From assembly GCA_934216145.1 (NCBI GenBank), contig CAKQBG010000015.1, forward strand, positions 1 to 36,381: DNA of 36,381 nt, written 5' to 3'. The DNA is from an uncultured Anaeroplasma sp. (GTDB lineage: Bacteria; Bacillota_I; Bacilli_A; Acholeplasmatales; Anaeroplasmataceae). The notes below the pieces were generated by a model. That model worked only from the letters and a program-made list of their open reading frames with translations, was not told the origin of the DNA and did no database searches. Position numbers and translations under genes: made by a program. Each line of letters opens with the position of its first letter. Position 1 is the stretch's first letter. Positions 1-6,981 of this stretch are shown in pieces.

Positions 1-276
1 TCAATAGAAGACAAGGAAAGAGCATATAATTCTGATATGTATTATTCTCGCCTTAAAGGAATTCAACAAGGTAAACTTGAAGGCATCCAAGAAGGAATTC
101 AACAAGGCAAACTTGAAGGCATCCAAGAAGGAATTCAACAAGGCAAACTTGAAGGTATCCAAGAAAATACAATTAAAATGGTAAAAGCATTATATGAAAA
201 AGGTATTTCCCTTGAAATAATTTCAGATGTTTCAAATTTAAGCATTGAAAAAATAATGAAAATTATTGAACAATAA
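1..276 (+). CDS. C-terminal end of an Rpn/PDDEXK_2-family transposase-like nuclease (5' end outside window)
   Basis: The frame is open from the first base, so the gene starts upstream; only the last 91 residues are visible. They begin SIEDKERAYNSDMYYSRLKG, followed by three copies of the 12-residue unit GIQQGKLEGIQE and a final helix-turn-helix-like segment (KALYEKGISLEIISDVSNLS). An 'ERAxYDxxxYxR' stretch, a Gly/Gln/Glu-rich repeat and a short 'GxSxExIxxxxxLSxEEI' tail are typical of the PD-(D/E)XK nuclease family transposases (Rpn, PDDEXK_2), which promote recombination and are usually multicopy. The catalytic nuclease domain lies outside the window, so the call rests on the tail alone. A terminator follows the stop codon directly. 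Confidence 0.7.
   Translation, partial: SIEDKERAYNSDMYYSRLKGIQQGKLEGIQEGIQQGKLEGIQEGIQQGKLEGIQENTIKMVKALYEKGISLEIISDVSNLSIEKIMKIIEQ
58..165 (+). repeat. Three in-frame 36-bp tandem repeats
   Basis: Units at 58-93, 94-129 and 130-165 each encode GIQQGKLEGIQE. They differ at only a couple of bases (gtaaa/gcaaa, ggcatc/ggtatc). The unit is a multiple of three, so copy number can change without a frameshift. Each unit contains GAATTC. Confidence 0.95.
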
Positions 277-287
277 TTAATTTATTT

Positions 288-323
288 GCATTAGAGGTAT
301 ATATTACTTCTAATGCTTTTTTT
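288..323 (+). terminator. Intrinsic terminator after the Rpn-like gene
   Basis: GCATTAGAGG (288-297) pairs with CTTCTAATGC (307-316), one G-U pair included, and is followed by seven T residues at 317-323. It sits 11 bases after the stop codon. Confidence 0.85.
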
Positions 324-340
324 CTTTAATGATTCTTATT

Positions 341-376
341 ATAAAAAATAAGCAGTGATTTTTACATCGCTACTTA
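341..376 (-). terminator. Intrinsic terminator after the MATE gene
   Basis: On the minus strand TAAGTAGCGA pairs with TCACTGCTTA (one G-U pair, one mismatch) around an 8-base loop, followed by TTTTTT. It lies about 40 bases beyond the MATE stop codon. Confidence 0.7.
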
Positions 377-417
377 CTTAAAAAATATATTTTATAATTA
401 TGCATATATAATCTTAA

Positions 418-1782
418 TTATGCTTTTACTTCCTCAGGAAAAAATTTCTTCATAGATTTCTTATAAATATAAACAAAATAAATTATTTCGAAGAATGATG
501 TAATAATCCATGAGGAAACATAAACTAAATATAAGGCTTGGAATGTCTTATAATAAGAAAAAATAGTATATACCCAAATAATTCTAAGTACACAAGAACC
601 CATTATTACAATAATAGTAGGAATTAAACTCTTACCAAGTCCACGTGATGCAGCAATTGTACAATCCATAAAAGCCGAAACACAATAAGAAAAGCCCATT
701 ATCGTAAGTCTCTTCATACCAGCATCAATTACCTCTTCGCTATTAGAAAAGATATGTAAGAATGGTCTACCAAACAATACTAATCCATAACCCAAAATAA
801 ACGCAATCAAGAAAGAATATAATAAGGAAATAAAGTAGCTTTTTAAAATTCTATTCTTCTTTCCTGCTCCTAAATTTTGACTCATAAATGTAGCACAAGC
901 TGTATAGAAGGCTGTCATAACATCATATATAAGACTATCAGCGTTCATTGCTGCACTATTACCAGAAACCATTATGTGATCGAATGTATTAACACCACTT
1001 TGAATAAATAGATTAGCAATTGCGAATATTGCATTTTGTAACCCAGAAGGAATACCAAGCATTAATATATCCTTTGCTTTATTTTTATTAATTTTTAATT
1101 CTCTAAATGAAAATTTAGAATAATCATTAGTATAAATTAAAGAAATAACAATTAATGCTGCTGAAATGTATTGAGAAATAAATGTAGCCATTGCTACTCC
1201 TGCAACATCAAGTTTCAATACAATAACAAAAAATAAATTTAAACAAATATTAATTACTCCAGCAATAGCTAAAAAGATTAAAGGTACCTTTGTATTACCC
1301 TTAGCACTATAAATACCATTACCCCAGTTATATATTGCCATTGCAGGCATACCTATAAAATAAAGACTAGTATATAAAATAGCCCCATCAATTAATTCAT
1401 CCTTTGTATTAAGAATATATAATATAGGTCTAGATAATCCCATACCTAATCCCATTATAATAAAGCCAACAATTAGACATAAAATAAATGATGTATGAAT
1501 ACCATTTTTTATTTCCTTTTCATCCTTTAATCCAATTGACTTTGCAATAACAACATTAACTCCATTTCCCATACCAATTAGAAAGCCTGTAAACAATAAA
1601 ACCAATGTTGAGCATGAACCAACTGAGCCTAATGCGATATCTCCCGCAAAATTACCTATTACAGCTATATCAGACATATTAAATAGCACCTGTAATATAT
1701 TAGATAAAATTAATGGAAGGCTAAAAATAAATATTTTTTTCCATAATGAGCCTTCAGTCATAATCATTTCTTTTTTTGTCAT
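418..1782 (-). CDS. MATE family multidrug/Na+ antiporter
   Basis: A 454-residue inner-membrane protein, the usual length for the MATE (NorM/DinF-like) family, which exports cationic drugs or metabolites in exchange for Na+ or H+. The N-terminus (EGSLWKKIFIFSLPLILSN, then LFNMSDIAVIGNFAG) is the typical first MATE helix and the loop with the conserved 'D..V.G' pattern. About 12 hydrophobic segments follow in two homologous halves, the second beginning near 'DILMLGIPSGLQNAIFA'. The start is supported by AGAGGAG about 8 bases upstream. It is a single-gene unit with its own promoter and terminator. The substrate cannot be told from sequence. Confidence 0.93.
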   Translation of the reverse strand: MTKKEMIMTEGSLWKKIFIFSLPLILSNILQVLFNMSDIAVIGNFAGDIALGSVGSCSTLVLLFTGFLIGMGNGVNVVIAKSIGLKDEKEIKNGIHTSFILCLIVGFIIMGLGMGLSRPILYILNTKDELIDGAILYTSLYFIGMPAMAIYNWGNGIYSAKGNTKVPLIFLAIAGVINICLNLFFVIVLKLDVAGVAMATFISQYISAALIVISLIYTNDYSKFSFRELKINKNKAKDILMLGIPSGLQNAIFAIANLFIQSGVNTFDHIMVSGNSAAMNADSLIYDVMTAFYTACATFMSQNLGAGKKNRILKSYFISLLYSFLIAFILGYGLVLFGRPFLHIFSNSEEVIDAGMKRLTIMGFSYCVSAFMDCTIAASRGLGKSLIPTIIVIMGSCVLRIIWVYTIFSYYKTFQALYLVYVSSWIITSFFEIIYFVYIYKKSMKKFFPEEVKA

Positions 1783-1809
1783 ACCTTACTCCTCTTTTTT
1801 CCATTAAGT

Positions 1810-1837
1810 ATTCTAGCACTTTAAAGAAAATAAGCAA
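1810..1837 (-). promoter_or_regulatory. Probable promoter for the MATE gene
   Basis: On the minus strand TTGCTT is followed after 16 bases by TAGAAT, which carries an extended -10 (TGCTAGAAT). It lies about 30 bases before the start codon. Confidence 0.5.
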
Positions 1838-1838
1838 G

Positions 1839-1869
1839 AAAAAAACTGCAAGTATTTTTCACCTGCAGT
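1839..1869 (-). terminator. Intrinsic terminator after the OB-repeat lipoprotein gene
   Basis: On the minus strand ACTGCAGGT pairs with ACTTGCAGT around a 7-base loop (one G-U pair), followed by a run of T. It lies 15 bases after the stop codon. Confidence 0.85.
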
Positions 1870-1883
1870 CTTTATTAATTAAA

Positions 1884-3365
1884 TTATTTAGAAACAGTTA
1901 CCTTTGTAGTATGTAATTGTGCTCCTTTATACCAATATAAGAAGCCCTCTAAGCTAATTACATCGCCAACCTTAAGGTTCTCAACTGCTGTATAAACATC
2001 AGTTCCTTCAGCACATAAATATGATTCAACTGTAAATGTATATGTATTAACACCATCAGTTACTGAGAAATATAAATCATCATTATTTCCCTTACCTCCA
2101 CTATTATTATCCTTATAATAGAATGCTGATGTACCATCATTTTGTGCTACTACTGTTAAATTAGTAAATGATACCTTTTGATTCATATAATTAATTAATA
2201 CTGAATCTTTAGACATTGGCTTAGCTACAGCTATATAATATTGATTTGGAATAATCTCAAAATATGCCTCACCACCAGCTTGGCTACCTAATATTTCAAC
2301 CTCGCCAGACCATTCACCCTTAACACCAATAACCTTAACCTTTGTTCCTATTGTTAAAGTTTTATATTTATCTTCACTCATTTGAAGTTCATATACGAAA
2401 TATGCTCCATCCTGATCAGCTAAATATAGAGTTGCCTTTCCAATACCCTTATCGCTCCACCAAGATTGCTTTCCTTGAACGAATGCTTCAATTGTTACCT
2501 CACTATTAGATTCAGCCGCAATATATTCGTTATAAGTCATTACACCTTTAGACTTAGTTAATACATTATTAGTCTTTTTAATACTTGTAGTATGTAATTG
2601 TGCTCCATTATACCAATATAAGAAGCCTTCAACACTAATAACATCACCAAGCTTTAATGAAGTTGCTGCTGTATAAACATCAGTTCCTTCAGCACATAAA
2701 TATGATTCAACTGTGAATGAATATGTATTAACACCATCAGTTACTGTATAATAAACATCACTATTTGTTCCAGCTTTACCATTATTATTCCACTTATAAT
2801 AGAATGGTGATGTACCATCATTTTGAGCAATTACTGTTAAATTAGTAAATGATACCTTTTGATTCATATAATTAATTAATACTGAATCTTTAGACATTGG
2901 CTTAGCTTCTGCAATATATGTATCACCTGATAAAACTTCGAATGTAGCTTCACTACCAGCTTCGCTACCTAATATCTCAACTTCGCCAGACCATTCACCC
3001 TTAACACCAGTAACACGAATCTTTATTCCTATTGTTAAAGCTTTATATTGATCCTCACTCATTTGAAGGTCATATACGAAATATGCTCCATCATGATCAG
3101 CCAAATATAAAGTTGCCTTTCCAACACCCTTATCACTCCACCAAGATTGCTTTCCTTGAACATATCCTTCAATTGTAACAACCTGAGAATTTTCTGCTTT
3201 TACATATTCACTATATGATAAAACCTTTTTTGTTTCTGTAGTTGTAGTTGTTACAGTAGTAGATGGGTTAGCTTTTGTCGAACTAGCAGTTGTTCCTCCA
3301 CAAGATGCTAATACGGCGATAACTCCAAGAGACATTACGCCAAATAATAAGTTTCTTTTTTTCAT
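1884..3365 (-). CDS. Lipoprotein with two tandem 227-residue OB-fold-like repeats
   Basis: A 493-residue exported lipoprotein of unknown function. The signal peptide MKKRNLLFGVMSLG.. ends in the lipobox LASC with Cys22 as the lipidated residue. A Ser/Thr-rich linker of about 25 residues leads to two copies of a ~227-residue block. Each block has two parts: 'SYSEYVKAE..VTIEGYVQGKQ..ATLYLADHDGAYFVY..IRVTGVKGEWSG' and 'VSFTNLTV..YYTVTDG..YSFTVESYLCAEGTDVY..LKLGDVISVEGFLYWY'. The alternating strands and 'GD.I.VEGFL' endings look like OB folds of the YhcR/DUF5689 kind, so each block may hold two. An upstream in-frame start at 3404 is possible, but the start used here has AGAGGA 7 bases before it and directly opens the signal peptide. 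It sits downstream of the sugar ABC operon but behind that operon's terminator and with its own promoter. Ligand (nucleic acid, sugar or protein) unknown. Confidence 0.85.
   Translation of the reverse strand: MKKRNLLFGVMSLGVIAVLASCGGTTASSTKANPSTTVTTTTTETKKVLSYSEYVKAENSQVVTIEGYVQGKQSWWSDKGVGKATLYLADHDGAYFVYDLQMSEDQYKALTIGIKIRVTGVKGEWSGEVEILGSEAGSEATFEVLSGDTYIAEAKPMSKDSVLINYMNQKVSFTNLTVIAQNDGTSPFYYKWNNNGKAGTNSDVYYTVTDGVNTYSFTVESYLCAEGTDVYTAATSLKLGDVISVEGFLYWYNGAQLHTTSIKKTNNVLTKSKGVMTYNEYIAAESNSEVTIEAFVQGKQSWWSDKGIGKATLYLADQDGAYFVYELQMSEDKYKTLTIGTKVKVIGVKGEWSGEVEILGSQAGGEAYFEIIPNQYYIAVAKPMSKDSVLINYMNQKVSFTNLTVVAQNDGTSAFYYKDNNSGGKGNNDDLYFSVTDGVNTYTFTVESYLCAEGTDVYTAVENLKVGDVISLEGFLYWYKGAQLHTTKVTVSK
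2151..2907. repeat. Direct repeat within the lipoprotein gene (period 681 bp)
   Basis: Matching segments lie exactly 681 bp (227 codons) apart. For example, the segment at 2151-2226 recurs at 2832-2907 with about 76 identical bases, and the segment starting at 2001 recurs at 2682. Identity at the DNA level, third codon positions included, points to recent duplication or ongoing gene conversion. Confidence 0.9.
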
Positions 3366-3408
3366 TTTTATTTCCTCTTCCTCACATAAAGATTTTCTCT
3401 TCACTTAA

Positions 3409-3436
3409 ATTATAAATAATCCTAGATATTTTTCAA
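3409..3436 (-). promoter_or_regulatory. Promoter for the OB-repeat lipoprotein gene
   Basis: On the minus strand TTGAAA, a 16-base spacer, then TATAAT. This puts transcription start near 3402, about 37 bases before the start codon. Confidence 0.65.
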
Positions 3437-3548
3437 TGTTTTTTTTATTAAGAAAACCTTTTTATAATCAAAATAATTAAAATATTATATTTGAAACAAG
3501 AAAATAATATTTTTATCAATAAAATACGAATAATGTATTTTTAGCATT

Positions 3549-3590
3549 AAAAAAAGCTTAACCTAAATAGCTAGTACCTAGATTAAGCTT
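3549..3590 (-). terminator. Intrinsic terminator of the sugar ABC operon
   Basis: On the minus strand AAGCTTAATCTA pairs with TAGGTTAAGCTT (one G-U pair) around a 13-base loop, followed by seven T. It begins just after the stop codon of the binding-protein gene. Confidence 0.85.
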
Positions 3591-3596
3591 AATATA

Positions 3597-5018
3597 TTAA
3601 TTTATTTTATAAGTTTTTTTAGCTCTTGAATATAAATCATAAACCTTTTCAAGCGTTCTATAGCGAGTACCGCTCATACCTTCAATCAAATATCCAGCCA
3701 CATTTCTAGAATCAATTGAACCGTTAAATACACTTGTAACAAATGTATTTTCACTATTATCAGAAACAAGCTTTGTAGCTGCTCGTTTTACTACATATTC
3801 AGTTGAATCGTTTAAATAATTTTTATATTCATCACTATTAATAACTTGAGTAGTTACTGGAGAATATCCTTCAGTTTTACAATAAGAAAGCTGAGTATCC
3901 TTATTTAATAAAAATTGAGTAAATAGCCATGCCGCTACATTAACATCATCATCTTTTTTATCGAATATACAAATTGATGGTCCTTGAGAAATCATTATTG
4001 GATTATTAACATCAACCTGAGGAATAGGTCTAACTACTGTTTCATAATTATATGTTGATGTAGAGCTTGAATCATTATTAGGACAATTAGCGCCAATCCA
4101 AGTTGAACCAGCAGTTGAATCAACTGCCATAATACAATTACCTATATTCATATGATTACCAGGATAGCTAACCTTACTGAAGGTATTAAATATCTTTTTA
4201 TCATATTTATTTCCAATATTTAATAGCATTTTAGCTACATCATCAGTAAAGAATAGATTTTCACCCTCATCATTTGTAAAAGGATAATTATATTGCTTAC
4301 ATAATTGAATAAACATATTATCTGTAGATTTATAAATAAATGGATAGAATTGATTGTCATTAGGCCTTTCATCTCTTCCCTTTTGACAAACCTCCCATAC
4401 CCAATCCCATGTAACAATATCTGGAATTGTAAAGCCTAAAGATTCAACATAGGTTTTATTTATATATAAAGCCTCAGTTGATCTCATAAATGGTAATAAA
4501 TAGGTAGCATTATTAATTATACCCTCATTATAGAATTGAGATACAATTTCATCCTTTGAAACTGATTCAAATTTAACCTTACTACCACCTAGACCATAGC
4601 TTGAATCAGAAACATATTTATCTAATGGTAATACTAAATTACCAGTTAAATATGTCGCAACATGATCTGGGTAGGCTATACATACATTAGGTGTTGTATT
4701 AGTACTAACATTATTAACAACATCTGTATATATATCCTCATAACTAGAATAATCTCTAATTGTAACCTCAATATTAGGATAATACTCATTAAAGCTCTTT
4801 ACTGTATTAAGATAAACCTGCTTTTGTTCAACATTACTATCATTTTTAGCCCAAAACTCAATTTTATATTTCTTAGTCTCATCAAAGCTTATTTTTTTAT
4901 AGGTAGTACCAGTAGGAGATATATTAGGACCACTAGGAACTAATGTTCCATGACATGAACTTAGACCTAATAATGCTAAGATAGATAAAACACCTGCAAT
5001 TATTTTATTTCTTTTCAT
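3597..5018 (-). CDS. Carbohydrate ABC transporter substrate-binding lipoprotein (family 1, UgpB-like)
   Basis: A 473-residue extracellular binding lipoprotein. The signal peptide MKRNKIIAGVLSILALLGLS ends in LSSC, lipidated at Cys22. The mature part has the features of family 1 solute-binding proteins: 'YKIEFWAKNDSNVEQKQVYLNTVKSFNEYYPNIEVTI' at the start, 'TPNVCIAYPDHVATYL' in the first lobe, and a C-terminal 'AAWLFTQFLLNKDTQLSYCKTEGYSPVTTQV' segment. It is the last gene of a three-gene operon, four bases after the second permease gene, which supports a role in sugar or glycoside capture. The actual sugar is not readable; no glycosidase lies nearby. Confidence 0.92.
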   Translation of the reverse strand: MKRNKIIAGVLSILALLGLSSCHGTLVPSGPNISPTGTTYKKISFDETKKYKIEFWAKNDSNVEQKQVYLNTVKSFNEYYPNIEVTIRDYSSYEDIYTDVVNNVSTNTTPNVCIAYPDHVATYLTGNLVLPLDKYVSDSSYGLGGSKVKFESVSKDEIVSQFYNEGIINNATYLLPFMRSTEALYINKTYVESLGFTIPDIVTWDWVWEVCQKGRDERPNDNQFYPFIYKSTDNMFIQLCKQYNYPFTNDEGENLFFTDDVAKMLLNIGNKYDKKIFNTFSKVSYPGNHMNIGNCIMAVDSTAGSTWIGANCPNNDSSSTSTYNYETVVRPIPQVDVNNPIMISQGPSICIFDKKDDDVNVAAWLFTQFLLNKDTQLSYCKTEGYSPVTTQVINSDEYKNYLNDSTEYVVKRAATKLVSDNSENTFVTSVFNGSIDSRNVAGYLIEGMSGTRYRTLEKVYDLYSRAKKTYKIN

Positions 5019-5022
5019 AATA

Positions 5023-5892
5023 TTACCCCTTTGTTCCAGTTCTTAATACTCCAGACATAATTTGCTTTCTAAAGATTAAGAAAATGATTAATAATGGTGC
5101 AGAAACACAAACTACTGCGGCCATCATTGCTGGATAATTTGGTTGTCCACCACCAAGTGTAGTTCTTATAGTTTCAATACCTAAGCTTACTAGACTCTTT
5201 GAATCAGTTCTAGTAATTAGCTTTGGCCATACATAAGAATTCCAACATTCAATTAGCTTTAATATTATAATTGAAACAATTGTAGGCTTAGATAATGGAA
5301 TTAATACCTTCATTAAATATTCTCTATCCTTTAGTCCATCAACCTTTGCAGCATAATATAATGAATCTGGTACCTGCATAAAATTTTGTCGTAATAGATA
5401 AATATAAAAGATTGATAATACAGAAGGTAATATTAATCCTGTAAATGTATCTCTTAATCCTGTATTAGTAATAGTTACATAGTTAGTTAAAATAATTAAT
5501 TCATTAGGAATCATCATCATTGATAAGAAAATAGTAAATACTAAATTCTTTCCTTTAAATTCTAATCTAGCAAAAGCAAATGCTGCCATAATAGATACTA
5601 CTATCATCAATAGAGTTGTCGTAATAGAGAAAACAAATGTATTTAGCATATATCTAGCTAGTGGTACTTTTGTCCACGCAATTGCGTAATTCTCTAATGT
5701 AGGATTTTTAGCAATAAATTGAGGTACTATTTCAGCATTATAGGATGCATTAGTTTTGAATGATGTTAGAATCATCCAATAAAATGGTAATAAAACAACA
5801 ATAGCCCAAATAAATAGTAATACATATACTATTATTTCTTTAGTAATATAGCTTATAGGCTTCTTTTCTTTTTTATTTATAGTCTTTTCCAT
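5023..5892 (-). CDS. Carbohydrate ABC transporter permease, MalG/UgpE type
   Basis: A 289-residue membrane protein with six predicted helices. The first is at about residues 17-38 (VYVLLFIWAIVVLLPFYWMI), followed by the periplasmic segment 'SFKTNASYNAEIVPQFI.KNPTLENY' that is standard in this family. The EAA loop that contacts the ATPase is clear: YYAAKVDGLKDREYLMKVLI, ending in PLSKP. It forms the translocation pore together with the upstream permease. It lies 9 bases from that gene and 4 bases from the binding-protein gene, so the three are co-transcribed. Confidence 0.95.
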   Translation of the reverse strand: MEKTINKKEKKPISYITKEIIVYVLLFIWAIVVLLPFYWMILTSFKTNASYNAEIVPQFIAKNPTLENYAIAWTKVPLARYMLNTFVFSITTTLLMIVVSIMAAFAFARLEFKGKNLVFTIFLSMMMIPNELIILTNYVTITNTGLRDTFTGLILPSVLSIFYIYLLRQNFMQVPDSLYYAAKVDGLKDREYLMKVLIPLSKPTIVSIIILKLIECWNSYVWPKLITRTDSKSLVSLGIETIRTTLGGGQPNYPAMMAAVVCVSAPLLIIFLIFRKQIMSGVLRTGTKG

Positions 5893-5901
5893 ATAAGCCT
5901 C

Positions 5902-6804
5902 CTAGTAATGAACATGCTTTTTACCAACAACTAAATTAATAATTGTAATTGTTAATACAATTGCGAAAAGAATAATTGCTGCTGAAGCAGCATATCCATA
6001 ATATCCACCTGTTGTAGAATACAATTCAGAATAAATATAACCAACAATTGTATTCATTTCCAAATCATTAAGCTTATCGCTACCAAATATAGCTACTGCG
6101 TTATTATATTCCTTAAAGGCTCCAATAAAGCCTGTAATTACTAAATATGAAATAGTAGGTGAAATTAATGGTAAAGTTATTTTTCTAAATCTTCTAAATG
6201 ATGATGCACCATCTATTCTTGCTGCTGAATAATATGTTTTATCAACTGATTGTAGGGCACCAACAAGTATTAAAATCTTAAATGGCATAACAGTCCAAAC
6301 AACATAGAAACATAATACAAATAGCTTTGCTATATAGGTTGCATTTTCATCAATCCAAGAGATTGGATTAATACCAAATAAGCCTAAGAAGCTATTAACT
6401 AAGCCTACATTGGAGTCTGTATTTTGAAACATTATAACAAATACTAATCCTACTGCTAGTGTATTAGTTACATAGGGAGTAAAGAATATTGTTTGAAATA
6501 TTTTTTTAAGTGGCTTAATACTATTTAATCCCATAGATATTAATAATGCTATAAAGGTAGATAATGGCACTGTTATAAATACTATAATAAAAGTGTTTAG
6601 TATTGCTTGTCCAAAGAATGAATCATTAAATACATGAGCGTAATTCTTAAATCCTACACCTGTATAGGTTTGAGATATAGTATTGAAATTTTCCTCAAAC
6701 GAATAAATGAAAACATCAATTAATGGATATAGCATAAATACAGTTAATAAGATCAAGGCTGGAAGTAAATAAAGCCAGGCCTTTAGCTGATTCTTCTTCT
6801 CCAT
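5902..6804 (-). CDS. Carbohydrate ABC transporter permease, MalF/UgpA type
   Basis: A 300-residue membrane protein, first gene of the importer operon. It begins MEKKNQLKAWLYLLPALILL and continues 'TVFMLYPLIDVFIYSFEEN', the usual UgpA-type N-terminus. The EAA motif is YYSAARIDGASSFRRFRKIT followed by LPLISP. The frame is open to an earlier ATG at 6840, but the start at 6804 has GGAGGTG 6 bases upstream and matches family N-termini. No ATPase gene accompanies the operon; such importers commonly share one MsmK/UgpC-type ATPase encoded elsewhere (family knowledge). Confidence 0.95.
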   Translation of the reverse strand: MEKKNQLKAWLYLLPALILLTVFMLYPLIDVFIYSFEENFNTISQTYTGVGFKNYAHVFNDSFFGQAILNTFIIVFITVPLSTFIALLISMGLNSIKPLKKIFQTIFFTPYVTNTLAVGLVFVIMFQNTDSNVGLVNSFLGLFGINPISWIDENATYIAKLFVLCFYVVWTVMPFKILILVGALQSVDKTYYSAARIDGASSFRRFRKITLPLISPTISYLVITGFIGAFKEYNNAVAIFGSDKLNDLEMNTIVGYIYSELYSTTGGYYGYAASAAIILFAIVLTITIINLVVGKKHVHY

Positions 6805-6917
6805 TGTTTCACCTCCGATAATACACAAATATTTTAACACACATTTTTTATTTTAAAAACATTAAAACGCATAACAAAAACAAAAAAATGTAAGTTTGTG
6901 TGATTTTTTCAATTTTT

Positions 6918-6946
6918 TTGACTTTCATTTTTATTAATAATATAAT
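6918..6946 (+). promoter_or_regulatory. Promoter of the activase operon
   Basis: TTGACT (6918-6923), a 17-base spacer, and TATAAT (6941-6946). The predicted transcription start is about 30 bases before the activase start codon. The region is shared with the divergent ABC importer operon. Confidence 0.8.
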
Positions 6947-6981
6947 AAAATGAAATGCGAATTAAATCACAGGAGGTTATT

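Noticed and set aside
58..165. CRISPR-like array
   Set aside because: The 36-bp units are directly adjacent without spacers and lie in an open reading frame.
6860..6876. Possible catabolite-responsive (cre-like) site ATTAAAACGCATAACA before the sugar ABC operon
   Set aside because: The AACG core fits, but three conserved positions of the consensus do not, and AT-rich sequence gives such matches by chance.
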